DNA from: an uncultured Gemmatimonadota bacterium
GTDB lineage: Bacteria; Gemmatimonadota; Gemmatimonadetes; Longimicrobiales; Longimicrobiaceae
Assembly: GCA_902805735.1 (NCBI GenBank)
Contig: CADCTW010000230.1
Location: 18,902 to 82,901 of the forward strand
DNA: 64,000 bases
Direction of reading: 5' to 3'
Positions 42,648 through 51,931 of the stretch are shown here, piece by piece. Made by a program: the position numbers and the translations under genes. The stretch's first letter is position 1. Each line of letters begins with the position of its first letter. The notes below the pieces were generated by a model. That model saw only the letters and a program-made list of their open reading frames with translations, ran no database searches and had not been told where the DNA came from.

Positions 42648-44507
42648 GTGCCGATCCCGGATCACCTCGTCGAACAGGTCCGACAGCAGGCGGACCTCGT
42701 GGAGATCGTCTCGGAGCACACGCGCCTCAAGCGCTCCGGGAGGACCTTCCGGGGGCCGTGCCCGCTGCATGGCGGGGAGGGGCCCAACTTCTCGGTGGAT
42801 CCGGCGAAAGGGTTCTACAAGTGCTTCGTGTGCGGGGAAGGCGGCACGGTCTACACCTTCCTGATGAAGCACCTGGGGATGAGCTATCCCGAGGCGATCC
42901 GCTCCGTGGCGGAGCGGGTGGGGATCGAGATCCCCGACGAGCGCGAGCGGCGGCAGGAGATGGACCCCAACCAGCCGCTGTACGAGGTCAACACCTTCGC
43001 GGCGGACTGGTTCCAGAAACGCCTCTGGGAAGACGACCGCGGCAAGACCGCGCGCGAGTACCTGGAGCGGCGCGGGATCAGCCGCGAGACGGCGGAGCGC
43101 TTCGGGCTGGGGTGGGCGCCCGAGGAGTGGACGGCGCTGGGCGACGCCGCCCGCAAGCACGGCATCGACAACGGCCGCCTCCTGGCGCTGGGGCTCGCCA
43201 AGGAGTCCAGGAACGCGCGTGACCCGTACGACGCCTTCCGCGGACGCATCATCTTCCCCATCGAGGACCTGGGCGGGCGCGTGGTGGCGTTCGGGGGGCG
43301 CATCCTGGGAGAGGCGGACGAGCGGACGCCCAAGTACCTCAACTCGCCCGAAACGCCCGTCTACCACAAGGGCAGCGTCCTGTACGGCCTGGGATGGAGC
43401 CGCGGCGCCATCCGCAAGGAAGAGGCGGTGCTGGTGGTGGAAGGGTACATGGACTACGTGTCGCTCGCCTCGCACGGGGTCGGCAACGCCGTGGCGCCGC
43501 TGGGCACGGCCATGACGCAGGACCAGGCCGAGCTGATCGCGCGCTACGCGCCGCGCGCAATCCTCCTCTACGACAGCGACAAGGCCGGCCTCAAGGCCAC
43601 CTTTCGCACGGGCGACGAGCTGCTGCGCGCCGGCGTGGAGGTGCTCGTCGCCACGCTCCCCGAGGGCGAGGACCCGGACTCGCTGGTGCGCGACAAGGGG
43701 CAGGCCGCCCTGCGCCGCTTCCTGGACGACGCGGTGGACGTGCTGGAGCGCAAGATCCAGATCCTGGAGCGCAAGGACTTCTTCTCCAGCATCAAGGGGA
43801 CGCGCCAGGCCATCGACGCCCTCCTCCCCACCGTGCGCGCCGCCTCGGACGAGCTGGTGCGGGGGATGTACATCGGCCGCATCGCCGAGAAGACCAGCGT
43901 CCCCCGCGAGACGCTGGAGCGCGAGGTGGGGAGCGCGCGGGACACCCGGCCGCCCGGCGTGCCGGAGCGCCGCCGCCGCGACGAGGGGCGCCGCGCCGAC
44001 GACTTCGTGCCGCCGCCCGCCAAGGCGGACATCCGCACCAACGCGGAGCGCTCGCTCCTCCTGCTGATGGTGCACGACGAGCGCTGGGTGGAGGAGGCGA
44101 TCAAGCACGTGGAGCCGGGCATCCTCTCGTTTCCCCTCTACCGCGCCCTCTACCAGGGCCTGCTGGACGTGGAGGGCCAGCGCGACGCGGAGGGGGAGTG
44201 GCTCACCCGCTTCGCCCCCGAGGTGCTGCCGCTGCTGGAGGAGCTGCGCGGCGACCCAGAGGTCGCCACGATGGTGCCGGCCGAGGCGTTCTTCCGGGGC
44301 AGTGTGGCGCAGATCTTGGAGCGCGCCCACCTGGAGCGCCTCGCGGACCTCAACCGGCAGCTCAACATCGCCAGCCCCGAGCAGCAGATGATGCTGCTGC
44401 GCGAAAAGGCGGACCTGGTGAAGTCGATGCGCGAAAACGGGTACCTGCGCAGGCCCGGCTACCTGCAGACGCTCACGCAGAAGGCGTCGCCGTACCGTTC
44501 CGATTAG
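42648..44507 (+). CDS. dnaG: DNA primase
   Basis: The 619-residue primase synthesises RNA primers at the fork. It has the CHC2 zinc site C38, H41, C59, C62 (CPLHGG and KCFVCGEGG), the RNA polymerase domain with the KHGIDNGRLLALGLA and DAFRGRIIFPIEDLGGRVVA stretches, a Toprim motif (VVEGYMD and LLYDSDKAGLKAT) and a C-terminal helicase-interaction domain after about 430. GTG 42648 puts the zinc site at the usual distance; the longer frame would translate the repeat element. It stands alone, without the rpsU or rpoD neighbours seen elsewhere. Confidence 0.96.
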   Translation: MPIPDHLVEQVRQQADLVEIVSEHTRLKRSGRTFRGPCPLHGGEGPNFSVDPAKGFYKCFVCGEGGTVYTFLMKHLGMSYPEAIRSVAERVGIEIPDERERRQEMDPNQPLYEVNTFAADWFQKRLWEDDRGKTAREYLERRGISRETAERFGLGWAPEEWTALGDAARKHGIDNGRLLALGLAKESRNARDPYDAFRGRIIFPIEDLGGRVVAFGGRILGEADERTPKYLNSPETPVYHKGSVLYGLGWSRGAIRKEEAVLVVEGYMDYVSLASHGVGNAVAPLGTAMTQDQAELIARYAPRAILLYDSDKAGLKATFRTGDELLRAGVEVLVATLPEGEDPDSLVRDKGQAALRRFLDDAVDVLERKIQILERKDFFSSIKGTRQAIDALLPTVRAASDELVRGMYIGRIAEKTSVPRETLEREVGSARDTRPPGVPERRRRDEGRRADDFVPPPAKADIRTNAERSLLLLMVHDERWVEEAIKHVEPGILSFPLYRALYQGLLDVEGQRDAEGEWLTRFAPEVLPLLEELRGDPEVATMVPAEAFFRGSVAQILERAHLERLADLNRQLNIASPEQQMMLLREKADLVKSMRENGYLRRPGYLQTLTQKASPYRSD

Positions 44508-44509
44508 GC

Positions 44510-44540
44510 CTCACACGGAGGCACGGAGACACAGAAGGAG
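44510..44540. repeat. 64-bp palindrome family, half copy
   Basis: CTCACACGGAGGCACGGAGA then CACAGAAGGAGG starts at the dnaG stop. The last part, AGAAGGAGGA, is at the right distance to be the ribosome-binding site of the next gene. Confidence 0.85.
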
Positions 44541-44545
44541 GACGC

Positions 44546-45664
44546 ATGAAGCTGGATGACCTGGAGACGCCGGCGGCGCTGGTGGATGTGGGGCGCATGC
44601 GGGCCAACCTGCGGCGCGCGGCTGAGTACTGCCGGGCGCACGGGCTGGCGTGGCGGCCGCACGCCAAGACGCACAAGACCCCCGAGCTGGCGGCGGAGCA
44701 GATGCGGCTGGGCGCCACGGGCGTCACCGTGGCCACGCCGCGCGAGGCGGAGGTGATGGCGTCCACGGTCGACGACATCCTCCTCGCGTACCCGCCCTTC
44801 GGTGCCAGCAAGATCGAGCGGCTGATGCGCCTGCCGGAGTACGTCCGCCTCACCGTGGGGCTGGACTCGGCGGAGGCGCTGGATGCGCTGGCCGCGGCGG
44901 CGCGGCGGGCGGGGCGCAGCGTGGGCGTGCTGGTGGAGCTGGACGCGGGGATGGGGCGCGTGGGGCTCGGCTCGCCCGAGCACGCAGTGGAGCTGGCGCG
45001 GCGCGCGGCGCAGACGGAGGGGGTGGAGTACCGGGGGATCATGTTCTACCCGGGCCACATCCGCGGTCCCGTGGCCGAGCAGGATGCCGCCCTCGCCACG
45101 CTGAACGCGCGCCTGGCGGAGCGGATCGGCGCGCTGGAGGCCGCGGGGCTGCGGCCGGAGGTGGTGAGCGGCGGGTCGACGCCCACCTTCTGGCGCTCGC
45201 ACGAGATCGCGGGGCTCACGGAGGTGCGCCCGGGCACCAACATCTTCAACGACCGCACCACCGCCGAGATCGGCGCCTGCCACTGGGACGAGTGCGCGTA
45301 CTCCGTGCTCGCCACCGTGGTGAGCACGGCCGTGGAGGGTCAGGCGGTGGTCGATGCCGGCTCCAAGGCGCTCGCCAAGGAGGAGCTGCGCGCGGAGGGC
45401 GGCGGATACGGCGCGCTCCTCGACCGCCCCGACGTCCCCGTCCGCGCCGTCTCCGAAGAACACGGGCTGCTCGACCTCACGAACACCGGCTGGCGCCCGC
45501 GCGTGGGCGACCGCGTGCGCATCGTCCCCAACCACGTGTGCGTGTCGGTGAACCTGCAGGAGCGGCTGTGGGGTGTGAGCGGGGATGAAGTCGAGGCGGA
45601 GTGGGAGATCGTGGGGCGCGGGCGGTCCGCGTGGGCGGGACGGGCGCAAGTGGCTGCGGGCTGA
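44546..45664 (+). CDS. DSD1-family PLP enzyme (D-threonine aldolase / D-serine dehydratase-like)
   Basis: A 372-residue fold-type III PLP protein. K41 in RPHAKTHKT is the predicted PLP lysine in the alanine-racemase-like barrel (1-250, with VELDAGMGRVG and FYPGH); the C-terminal D-ser_dehydrat domain has H330 and C332 in PNHVCVSVN, the zinc pair of this family. Members cleave D-threonine or D-3-hydroxyaspartate to glycine plus an aldehyde, or dehydrate D-serine. ATG 44546 follows AGAAGGAGGA, taken from a half repeat. Substrate cannot be decided; the neighbours (dnaG, a sugar dehydrogenase-like lipoprotein) do not help. Confidence 0.87.
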   Translation: MKLDDLETPAALVDVGRMRANLRRAAEYCRAHGLAWRPHAKTHKTPELAAEQMRLGATGVTVATPREAEVMASTVDDILLAYPPFGASKIERLMRLPEYVRLTVGLDSAEALDALAAAARRAGRSVGVLVELDAGMGRVGLGSPEHAVELARRAAQTEGVEYRGIMFYPGHIRGPVAEQDAALATLNARLAERIGALEAAGLRPEVVSGGSTPTFWRSHEIAGLTEVRPGTNIFNDRTTAEIGACHWDECAYSVLATVVSTAVEGQAVVDAGSKALAKEELRAEGGGYGALLDRPDVPVRAVSEEHGLLDLTNTGWRPRVGDRVRIVPNHVCVSVNLQERLWGVSGDEVEAEWEIVGRGRSAWAGRAQVAAG

Positions 45665-45702
45665 GGGCACGGCTGGACACCTGGAAACCGAGGGAGGCGA
45701 TT

Positions 45703-47079
45703 ATGTCCCGACATCGGGGTTGGCTCCTGGCGCTGCCGCTGTTGTGGACGCTGGGCTGCACCGAACGCGAGCCGGTCCCGACGGGGACGGGTGAGAAGCC
45801 GGCCGTACCGCCGCCGGCCACGCCTCCGCCCGTGTCGACGCTCCCCGTGGCCTCCGCCACCATCCCGGTGCAGGTGCCGGCATCGATGCGCGGCTGGCCC
45901 TTCAACACGCCGCGCCTGCTCACCGTCCCGGCGGGGGCCACCGTAGAGGTGTACGCTCGCGTTCCCCACGTCCGCTTCCTGGCCGCCGCTCCTAACGGCG
46001 ACCTGCTGGCCTCTGTTCCCGGCGCGGGCAAGGTGGTCCGCATCCAACCGGGCGCGGGCGATCCGGTCGTCTCGGATTGGGCGACGGGGCTCCGCAACCC
46101 CCACGACCTCGTCTTCCACACCGTGGGCGGGGCGACGTACCTTTACATCGCGGAGAGTCACCAGGTTGTCCGCTATCTCCTGGGCGCGGACGGTGCCGCC
46201 GGCGCGCGACAGGTGGTGGCAGCGGGGCTGCCGGACAACTCCTCCGCGGAGCTGCGCGGCCGGTACGGGCACCAGCTGAAGAACATCGCGCTAACCGGAA
46301 ACCAGCTTTTCGTATCCATCGCGTCCCCGTCCAACGCGGACCCCGCGGATGTGGCGCGCACGCCCCGGGGTGGCGCGGTGTACGCGTACGACGCGGACGG
46401 TGCGAACGGGCGCCTGTTCGCGCAGGGACTGCGGAACGCCGAGGGGCTGGCGATCGCGCCGGGCACATCGGACCTTTGGGTGGTGGTCAACCAGCGCGAC
46501 AACGTCGCCTACCCGTTGCACCGCGACTGGGACGGGGACGGGAGCGACGATTACGGAAAGGTGATCCAGTCCTACGTGGACAACCACCCGCCCGAGGCTT
46601 TCACGCGCGTGCGTGACGGGGGGAACTACGGCTGGCCCTTCTGCAACCCCAACCCCGGCACCCCCGCCGGGCTGGACGACATGCCGTTCGACCGCGACGT
46701 GCAGACCAATCCCTCCGGCGCGCGGCTGGACTGCGACTCGGCCGACCGGATCACGCGCGGCATCCAGGCCCACTCGGCGCCTCTGGGGCTCACCTTTCTA
46801 CAGGGCACCGCGTTTCCCGAGCCGTACCGGCGCGGCGCCGCGGTGGCTTACCACGGCTCGTGGAACCGGGGCACCCCCACCGGCTACAAGGTCGTCGTCT
46901 TCCCGTGGAACGCGGCTGCGGGGCGCCCCGGCCCCGAGTCCGACCTCGTGACCGGCTGGCTGGAGGGGGGCCTCTGGGGACGCCCCGTCGACGTGGCCGC
47001 CGACCCGAAGGGGCGGATGTACATCTCGGACGACCTCGGTGGCACGGTGTACCGGCTGACCTACACCCCGCCTTCGTAG
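45703..47079 (+). CDS. sorbosone/glucose dehydrogenase-like beta-propeller lipoprotein
   Basis: A 458-residue exported protein. Residues 1-20 form a signal (WLLALPLLWTLGC) ending at a Cys, a slightly non-canonical lipobox, followed by a Pro/Thr-rich linker and a six-blade beta-propeller of the sorbosone/PQQ sugar dehydrogenase type (FLAAAPNGDLLASVPG, NPHDLVFH, YGHQLKNIA, LRNAEGLAI, DGGNYGWPFCNP, AYHGSWNRGTPTGYKVV, DVAADPKGRMYISDD). It is likely a periplasmic or outer-membrane lipoprotein oxidising a sugar with PQQ; the cofactor is not proven. ATG 45703 follows GAGGGAGG. Confidence 0.87.
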   Translation: MSRHRGWLLALPLLWTLGCTEREPVPTGTGEKPAVPPPATPPPVSTLPVASATIPVQVPASMRGWPFNTPRLLTVPAGATVEVYARVPHVRFLAAAPNGDLLASVPGAGKVVRIQPGAGDPVVSDWATGLRNPHDLVFHTVGGATYLYIAESHQVVRYLLGADGAAGARQVVAAGLPDNSSAELRGRYGHQLKNIALTGNQLFVSIASPSNADPADVARTPRGGAVYAYDADGANGRLFAQGLRNAEGLAIAPGTSDLWVVVNQRDNVAYPLHRDWDGDGSDDYGKVIQSYVDNHPPEAFTRVRDGGNYGWPFCNPNPGTPAGLDDMPFDRDVQTNPSGARLDCDSADRITRGIQAHSAPLGLTFLQGTAFPEPYRRGAAVAYHGSWNRGTPTGYKVVVFPWNAAAGRPGPESDLVTGWLEGGLWGRPVDVAADPKGRMYISDDLGGTVYRLTYTPPS

Positions 47080-47209
47080 GGGAGGCCCGAGAGACGATCG
47101 AGGGTGCACGCGGAGCCGGGGATTGGCTACCTTTCCAGGCCGGATCCGTGTCGCGGATCCGCGCCCCCGCACCCGCGGGCGCAACACGCCTGCCGACGTC
47201 CGGTTCCCG

Positions 47210-47755
47210 ATGAACCTGATCCTCCGCCTGTTCTACGTGATCTTCTCCGCCTTCCGCGGCGCGCGCCTGCAGCCGCTGGACGAGTCGGTGGTCGAGTTCC
47301 GGGTGTTTCCCAACGACCTGGACACCAACCTCCACATGAACAACGGGCGCTACCTCACGCTCATGGACCTGGGGCGGCTGGACCTCCTCTTCCGCCTGGG
47401 CGTGGTGAAGGAGGTGCGCCGGCGGCGGTGGAACCCCGTGGTCGCTTCGCTCGCCATCCGCTACCGCCGCTCGCTGGAGCCGTGGCAGAAGTATGAGCTG
47501 CGCACGCGCCTGCTGGCGTGGGACGACCGCTGGTTCTTCATGGAGCAGAGCTTCACCCGCGGCGGCGAGCTGATGGCGCGGGCCATCGTCGAGGCGCTGT
47601 TCGTGGGCCCGGAGGGTCGCGTGCCGCCTCAGGAGCTGGTGGACGCGACCGGGTACCCGATGGAGGCTCCGGAAGTCCCGGAGGCGATCCGCAGGTGGGA
47701 AGAGGCCGAGGACGCCATCCTCGACCGGCGGGAGCCCGTGACCCAGGGTGCATGA
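47210..47755 (+). CDS. hot-dog thioesterase-like protein (THEM6 type)
   Basis: A 181-residue protein with a short hydrophobic N-terminus (MNLILRLFYVIFSAF) and a hot-dog fold. The block DLDTNLHMNNGRYLTLMDLG and the later ALFVGPEGRVPPQELV are typical of 4HBT-like thioesterases of the THEM6 type. It would hydrolyse acyl-CoA or acyl carrier substrates at the membrane. ATG 47210 is chosen to start at the hydrophobic stretch; a TTG at 47123 is in frame but unlikely. The DUF2339 gene starts one base after its stop. Confidence 0.82.
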   Translation: MNLILRLFYVIFSAFRGARLQPLDESVVEFRVFPNDLDTNLHMNNGRYLTLMDLGRLDLLFRLGVVKEVRRRRWNPVVASLAIRYRRSLEPWQKYELRTRLLAWDDRWFFMEQSFTRGGELMARAIVEALFVGPEGRVPPQELVDATGYPMEAPEVPEAIRRWEEAEDAILDRREPVTQGA

Positions 47756-47756
47756 G

Positions 47757-49412
47757 ATGAACGACTACCAGGACCTCGCCGCCCGCCTGGAGCGGCTGGA
47801 GCAGACCGTTCAGGAGCTCGCCCGCCGCCTGCCGGAGGCTTCGCCAGAGGGCGCGCCGCAGGCCGCGGCCGTGCTCGCCGCGCCGCCCGTCCGCCGCGCG
47901 CAGGCCCCCGCGCTCCCCATGGAGTGGGACGGGCAGCTCTGGCTGAACCGGCTGGGGATCGGCCTCCTCCTGCTGGGCGTGGCCCTCCTCTTCCGCTACT
48001 CCATCGACATGGGGTGGACCACGCCCGGGGTGCGCGTGGCGTTCGGCGCGACCATCGGAGCCGTGCTCCTGGCCGCGGGGCTGCACATGGGAGAGAAGCG
48101 GCGCTTCGGATCGGTGCTGGTGGGGGGCGGGATCGCGGTTTTCTACATCGTGGGATGGGCGGCGTTCGTCCTCTACTCGCTGGTCGGCTACACGGCCGCG
48201 TTCGTGGGGATGGTGGCGGTCACGGCGCTGGCCTTTGGACTGGCGCTGAAAAAGGACGAGCCGCCGCTCGGCGTCCTGGGCTCCATCGGCGGGCTGGGGA
48301 CGCCGCTGCTGCTGGGGCTGTCGTACGGCACGCCGCGCACCTTCGCCCTCTACACCTGCATCATCGTGGGATGGACGGCGGCGCTGCACCTGAAGCGCAG
48401 CTGGCGCTGGGTGCTGTGGACGACGCTGGCGTTCGGGTGGGTGCTGCTGTGCCGCTACGCGTACCACGTGGCCGCGTCCGACCGGCTGGTGGCCGCCGAC
48501 GCGTGGGTGCTGCAGGCCGCGGGGCTCTTCGCGTGGCTCTGCACGGGAGTCCTGCCGCTCGCCGTGCGCTTCCGCCGGCCGCAAGGGCGCGAGGCGCGCT
48601 GGACGGACCTGGACACGGCGCACTGGTACGGTGTCGCGCTGATCCCCCCCGGCGCCGCCATCCTGCTGACGGCGGTCCTGTGGACGCTTCCGCCCGTGCG
48701 CTGGGGGGGCGTGGCGGCCGTGGCCGCGTCGCTGTACGGCGCCGCCGCCCTGTACCTGTGGAACCGGGACGCGCGGCTGGCGCGGGTGCTGGTCCTCGCG
48801 TCCTCGGTGATGCTCACCTTCGGGATGCTGGGCGCGCTGAAGGGGAACGCCGTGCTGGCCGGGCTGGCGCTGCAGGCGGTGGGGCTGCACCTGCTGGCGG
48901 GGCGCGCACAGGGCGGCATAGGGCTGCGCTGGGCGGCGCACAAGGCGTACACCGTCGCGGGGATCTGGCTCCTCTGCCGCCTGGTGGCGGACACCGGGGC
49001 CGGCCTGGGCAACGTGGCCACTGCGGTGGTGGTGCTCGCCTGCGGCCTCGGCGCGTCGTACCTGGTGCGCGTGCGCACGGAGATCCTCTGCTACCGCTAC
49101 TTCGTGCACGTGGCGCTGCTGGGCTTCCTGTGGCGCGAGCTGGCGCGTGTGGACGGCGGGGAGGGCTTCGCCACGGTGGCGTGGGGCGCGTACGCGCTGG
49201 CCCTCCTCCTCTTCGGGATGTCGCGCGCGCGCCCGCTGGTGGAGAAGACGGCGCTCGCCACCCTGCTGGTCATCGTCGCCAAGCTCTTCCTGGTGGACCT
49301 CGCCGCTCTGGAGGCCATCTACCGGATCCTCCTCTTCCTGGGCTTCGGCGCCGTCTTCCTCTTCTTCAGCTACGCGCTGCAGACGTGGCGCCGCCCCCAC
49401 GTGGCCGGATGA
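47757..49412 (+). CDS. DUF2339 polytopic membrane protein
   Basis: A 551-residue membrane protein. A short N-terminal helix (LAARLERLEQTVQELARRLP) and a Pro/Ala linker precede about 14 or more hydrophobic segments, starting with WLNRLGIGLLLLGVALLFRY and ending VFLFFSYALQTW. The pattern, including GVRVAFGATIGAVLLAAGL and the C-terminal KTALATLLVIVAKLFLVDLA, matches DUF2339. Function unknown in the family. ATG 47757 lies one base after the thioesterase stop; GTG 47748 overlapping it is an alternative. Its stop overlaps the next ATG (ATGA). Confidence 0.87.
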   Translation: MNDYQDLAARLERLEQTVQELARRLPEASPEGAPQAAAVLAAPPVRRAQAPALPMEWDGQLWLNRLGIGLLLLGVALLFRYSIDMGWTTPGVRVAFGATIGAVLLAAGLHMGEKRRFGSVLVGGGIAVFYIVGWAAFVLYSLVGYTAAFVGMVAVTALAFGLALKKDEPPLGVLGSIGGLGTPLLLGLSYGTPRTFALYTCIIVGWTAALHLKRSWRWVLWTTLAFGWVLLCRYAYHVAASDRLVAADAWVLQAAGLFAWLCTGVLPLAVRFRRPQGREARWTDLDTAHWYGVALIPPGAAILLTAVLWTLPPVRWGGVAAVAASLYGAAALYLWNRDARLARVLVLASSVMLTFGMLGALKGNAVLAGLALQAVGLHLLAGRAQGGIGLRWAAHKAYTVAGIWLLCRLVADTGAGLGNVATAVVVLACGLGASYLVRVRTEILCYRYFVHVALLGFLWRELARVDGGEGFATVAWGAYALALLLFGMSRARPLVEKTALATLLVIVAKLFLVDLAALEAIYRILLFLGFGAVFLFFSYALQTWRRPHVAG

Positions 49413-49597
49413 CCCACGCCCCGCCCGCCGGCCTCTGCGAAAGCTGCCGCAACGTCCGCATCGTGGACACGCGCAAGGGCTCGCGCTTCTACCTCTGCGA
49501 GCTCTCCGACGTGGACCCCCGCTTCCCCAAGTACCCGCCCACCCCCGTGCTTCGCTGCATTGGGTACTCACACAGAGACACAGAGGCACAGAGATGA
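49409..49597 (+). CDS. small Cys-containing protein with repeat-derived C-terminus
   Basis: A 62-residue protein coupled to the DUF2339 gene by ATGA. Four Cys (CESC near residue 10, LCEL near 30 and LRCIGY near 50) suggest metal binding. The sequence ends SHRDTEAQR, which is the left arm of the 64-bp palindrome translated, and the stop codon also comes from that repeat. Without the insertion the protein would end near GY. No family recognised, but the CxxC...C...C layout is not random. Confidence 0.62.
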   Translation: MTHAPPAGLCESCRNVRIVDTRKGSRFYLCELSDVDPRFPKYPPTPVLRCIGYSHRDTEAQR

Positions 49598-49630
49598 AGT
49601 TATCTCTGTGCCTCTGTGTCTCTGTGTGAG
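49567..49630. repeat. 64-bp palindrome family, perfect copy
   Basis: Arms of 28 bases (49567-49594 and 49603-49630) are exact inverted copies around the loop TGAAGTTA. It lies between the convergent small Cys gene, which it overlaps, and glpD, and could terminate transcription from both sides. Confidence 0.97.
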
Positions 49631-49637
49631 CCTTCTT

Positions 49638-51314
49638 TTACCCGAAGCCGCGGCTCGCCGCGACCGCGGCCCGGTAGCGCTCCACCTGCCGCTCCACCTC
49701 GGCCGCGTCCCAGCCGATGCCGGGCTCGGCGGCCATGCGCCCGGCCACCTCGCGGGCCACGTCCAGCCCCCCGTCGCGCGCCTCGTAGAAGAGGTGCATC
49801 CGCCGCACCAGGAGGTCTTCCAGCGTCAGCGTCATCTCGTGGCGCACGGCGCGGGCGATCTCGGCGCGCAGGTAGGGGAGGGAAGCGACCAGGCGGGTGC
49901 CCAGCGACGGGTCGCGGCGGATCTCGTCGATCACCGCCGTCGCCTCCTCGCCGTAGTAGCGGGCCAGGTGGATGGCCGCGGCCTCGTCCAGCCCCACCTC
50001 GGCCGCGGCGGCGCGCACGCGGGCGGCGAAGTCGTCCCACGGCTCGCGCGGGGCGGCGGGGAGGGGGAGGTCGGCGGTGCCGGACTCGCGGCTCTCCACC
50101 CCGTGCCGCTCGCGCAGGAGGGCGGCCGCAGCGTCGGCGGCCTCGGCGGCCATCACCCGGTAGGTGGTGAGCTTGCCGCCGGCCACGTTCAGCAGCCCGC
50201 TGCGGTCCGTCCAGATCTCGTGCTCTCGCGAGGTGGCGCTCTCGGTGCGCCCGCCTTCGGTCTCCGGGGGGGCCAGGAGGGGCCGCAGCCCCGCCCACGT
50301 GCTCACCACGTCCGCCCCGGTGAGGCGGGCGCCGGGGAAGATGGAGTTGGCGGAGTCCAGCAGGTAGCGCACGTCCGCCTCGTCGGCGCGCACGTCGCCG
50401 GGGGCGCCGTGGTAGTCCGTGTCCGTGGTCCCCACGTAGCTGAAGTCGCCCCAGGGGAGCACGAACATCACCCGCCCGTCCACGGGGGAGCGGAAGGTGA
50501 TGGCGGTGCGGTTCTGCAGGCGCTCGCGGCTCACCATGATGTGCACGCCCTTGGTGGGGCGCAGCCTCGGCCTGGCGCGGGGATCGGCCAGGCGGCGCAC
50601 CACGTCGCTCCAGGGGCCGGTGGCGTTCAGCACCACGCGCGCCCTCACCTCCACCGTCGCGCCGGAGATACGGTCGCGCACGCGCGCGCCCCGCACCCCC
50701 GCGCCGTCGCGAGGGAAGCTCACCACCTCGGCGTGCGGCACCACGGCGGCGCCGGCCTCGTGGGCGCCGCGGGCGTTGGCGAGGGCCAGCCGCGCATCGT
50801 CCACCGACGCGTCGTAGTAGAGCGCCGCGCCCACCACGTCCTCGGTGCGCAGGGCGGGCTCGGCGGCGGCCACCTCCCTGCGCGAGAGCATGCGGTGGCG
50901 CGCGATGTTGCGGAACAGGGAAAGGCCGTCGTACAGCCACATCCCCGCCTGCAGCTTGCGGCGCCCGACGGGGCCGTTGCGGAAGACGGGGAAGAGGAAG
51001 GGGAGGGGATGGACCAGGTGCGAGGCCAGGGCCAGGAGGCGGCGGCGCTCGGCGCTGGCCTCGAAGACCAGGCGGAAGTCCAGGGTCTCCAGGTAGCGCA
51101 GCCCGCCGTGGATCAGGCGCGACGAGCGGCTGCTGGTGCCGTGCGCCAGGTCGCCCGCCTCCACCAGCGCCACGCGCAGCCCGCGCCCGGCGGCGTCGCG
51201 CGCGATCCCCGCGCCCGTGATCCCGCCGCCGATCACCAGCAGGTCCCACGTCTCGCCCCCGAGGGCCCGCCAGTGCCCGGCGCGCGCGGCGGCGGAGAAG
51301 GCGGGGGGCGTCAG
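49638..51314 (-). CDS. glpD: aerobic glycerol-3-phosphate dehydrogenase
   Basis: A 558-residue FAD enzyme that oxidises glycerol 3-phosphate to dihydroxyacetone phosphate at the membrane and feeds electrons to quinone. The FAD motif is LLVIGGGITGAGIARDAAG near residue 26, followed by GTSSRSSRLIHGGLRYLE, RPTKGVHIMV, FVLPWGDFSYVGTTDTDY and GGKLTTYR; a C-terminal DAO_C domain follows. No ATG, GTG or TTG lies between the previous stop and the FAD motif, so the start is taken as CTG at 51314, overlapping the cheC stop (CTGA) with GGAG upstream. It is last in a dcd-cheC-glpD minus operon. Confidence 0.93.
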   Translation of the reverse strand: MTPPAFSAAARAGHWRALGGETWDLLVIGGGITGAGIARDAAGRGLRVALVEAGDLAHGTSSRSSRLIHGGLRYLETLDFRLVFEASAERRRLLALASHLVHPLPFLFPVFRNGPVGRRKLQAGMWLYDGLSLFRNIARHRMLSRREVAAAEPALRTEDVVGAALYYDASVDDARLALANARGAHEAGAAVVPHAEVVSFPRDGAGVRGARVRDRISGATVEVRARVVLNATGPWSDVVRRLADPRARPRLRPTKGVHIMVSRERLQNRTAITFRSPVDGRVMFVLPWGDFSYVGTTDTDYHGAPGDVRADEADVRYLLDSANSIFPGARLTGADVVSTWAGLRPLLAPPETEGGRTESATSREHEIWTDRSGLLNVAGGKLTTYRVMAAEAADAAAALLRERHGVESRESGTADLPLPAAPREPWDDFAARVRAAAAEVGLDEAAAIHLARYYGEEATAVIDEIRRDPSLGTRLVASLPYLRAEIARAVRHEMTLTLEDLLVRRMHLFYEARDGGLDVAREVAGRMAAEPGIGWDAAEVERQVERYRAAVAASRGFG

Positions 51315-51931
51315 GAGGCCGGCTCCGCGACGTCTTTGAACCCGAGCGCCCGCAGCAGGGAGACAAAGGAGGCGTCGGTGTGGCTGAGCACGAACACGCC
51401 CTCGAAGGTGGAGTCCAGGAAGGTGAAGTCGGTCTCGATCAGGAGCCCGTCCACCGCCGCGCGCCCCACCGTTTCGCGGTCGCCGGCGGCGAGCACGGGG
51501 GTGCCGATCATCACGCCGCGGTTGAGAAAGGTGCCCAGCACCCCCACGTAGGCGGCGCACACGATGTTCCCCATCTCGTTGAGCGCCGACTGCTCCAGCG
51601 CGCCGATCTCGGTGTGCCGCGAGGGGTCGCGCCTCATCATCAGCGCCACCATGCGCAGCGCCGTCTCCTTGGCCAGGATCAGCGCCGCCTCCTCCCCCCC
51701 CGTCTCGGTGACCCCCACGATGGGCACGGTGATCAGCACCAGCTCGCCCACGCCGGGCAGCGAGTCCACCGGCGCCGGCCCGGACACCCACTGGATGCGG
51801 GGCACGGAGATCATCACGGTGAGCCCCGTGAGCTGCGACAGGTTGGTTGCGGCGTGCCCCGCGCCGATGTTCACGACCTCGCGGATCGCGTCGAGCTGCT
51901 GGGGCGTAACCGGAAGGCTATGTTCGGTCAT
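51311..51931 (-). CDS. cheC: CheC-type CheY-P phosphatase
   Basis: A 206-residue CheC/CheX/FliY-family protein. Both phosphatase motifs are present: E18-x2-N21 in IREVVNIGAGHAATNL and E119-x2-N122 in LNEMGNIVCAAY. CheC dephosphorylates CheY-P and can bind the deamidase CheD. No che or fla genes are nearby, so it may serve another response regulator. ATG 51931 sits directly after a half copy of the dispersed palindrome, whose GAGACGAG may act as ribosome-binding site. It is coupled to glpD downstream. Confidence 0.88.
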   Translation of the reverse strand: MTEHSLPVTPQQLDAIREVVNIGAGHAATNLSQLTGLTVMISVPRIQWVSGPAPVDSLPGVGELVLITVPIVGVTETGGEEAALILAKETALRMVALMMRRDPSRHTEIGALEQSALNEMGNIVCAAYVGVLGTFLNRGVMIGTPVLAAGDRETVGRAAVDGLLIETDFTFLDSTFEGVFVLSHTDASFVSLLRALGFKDVAEPAS

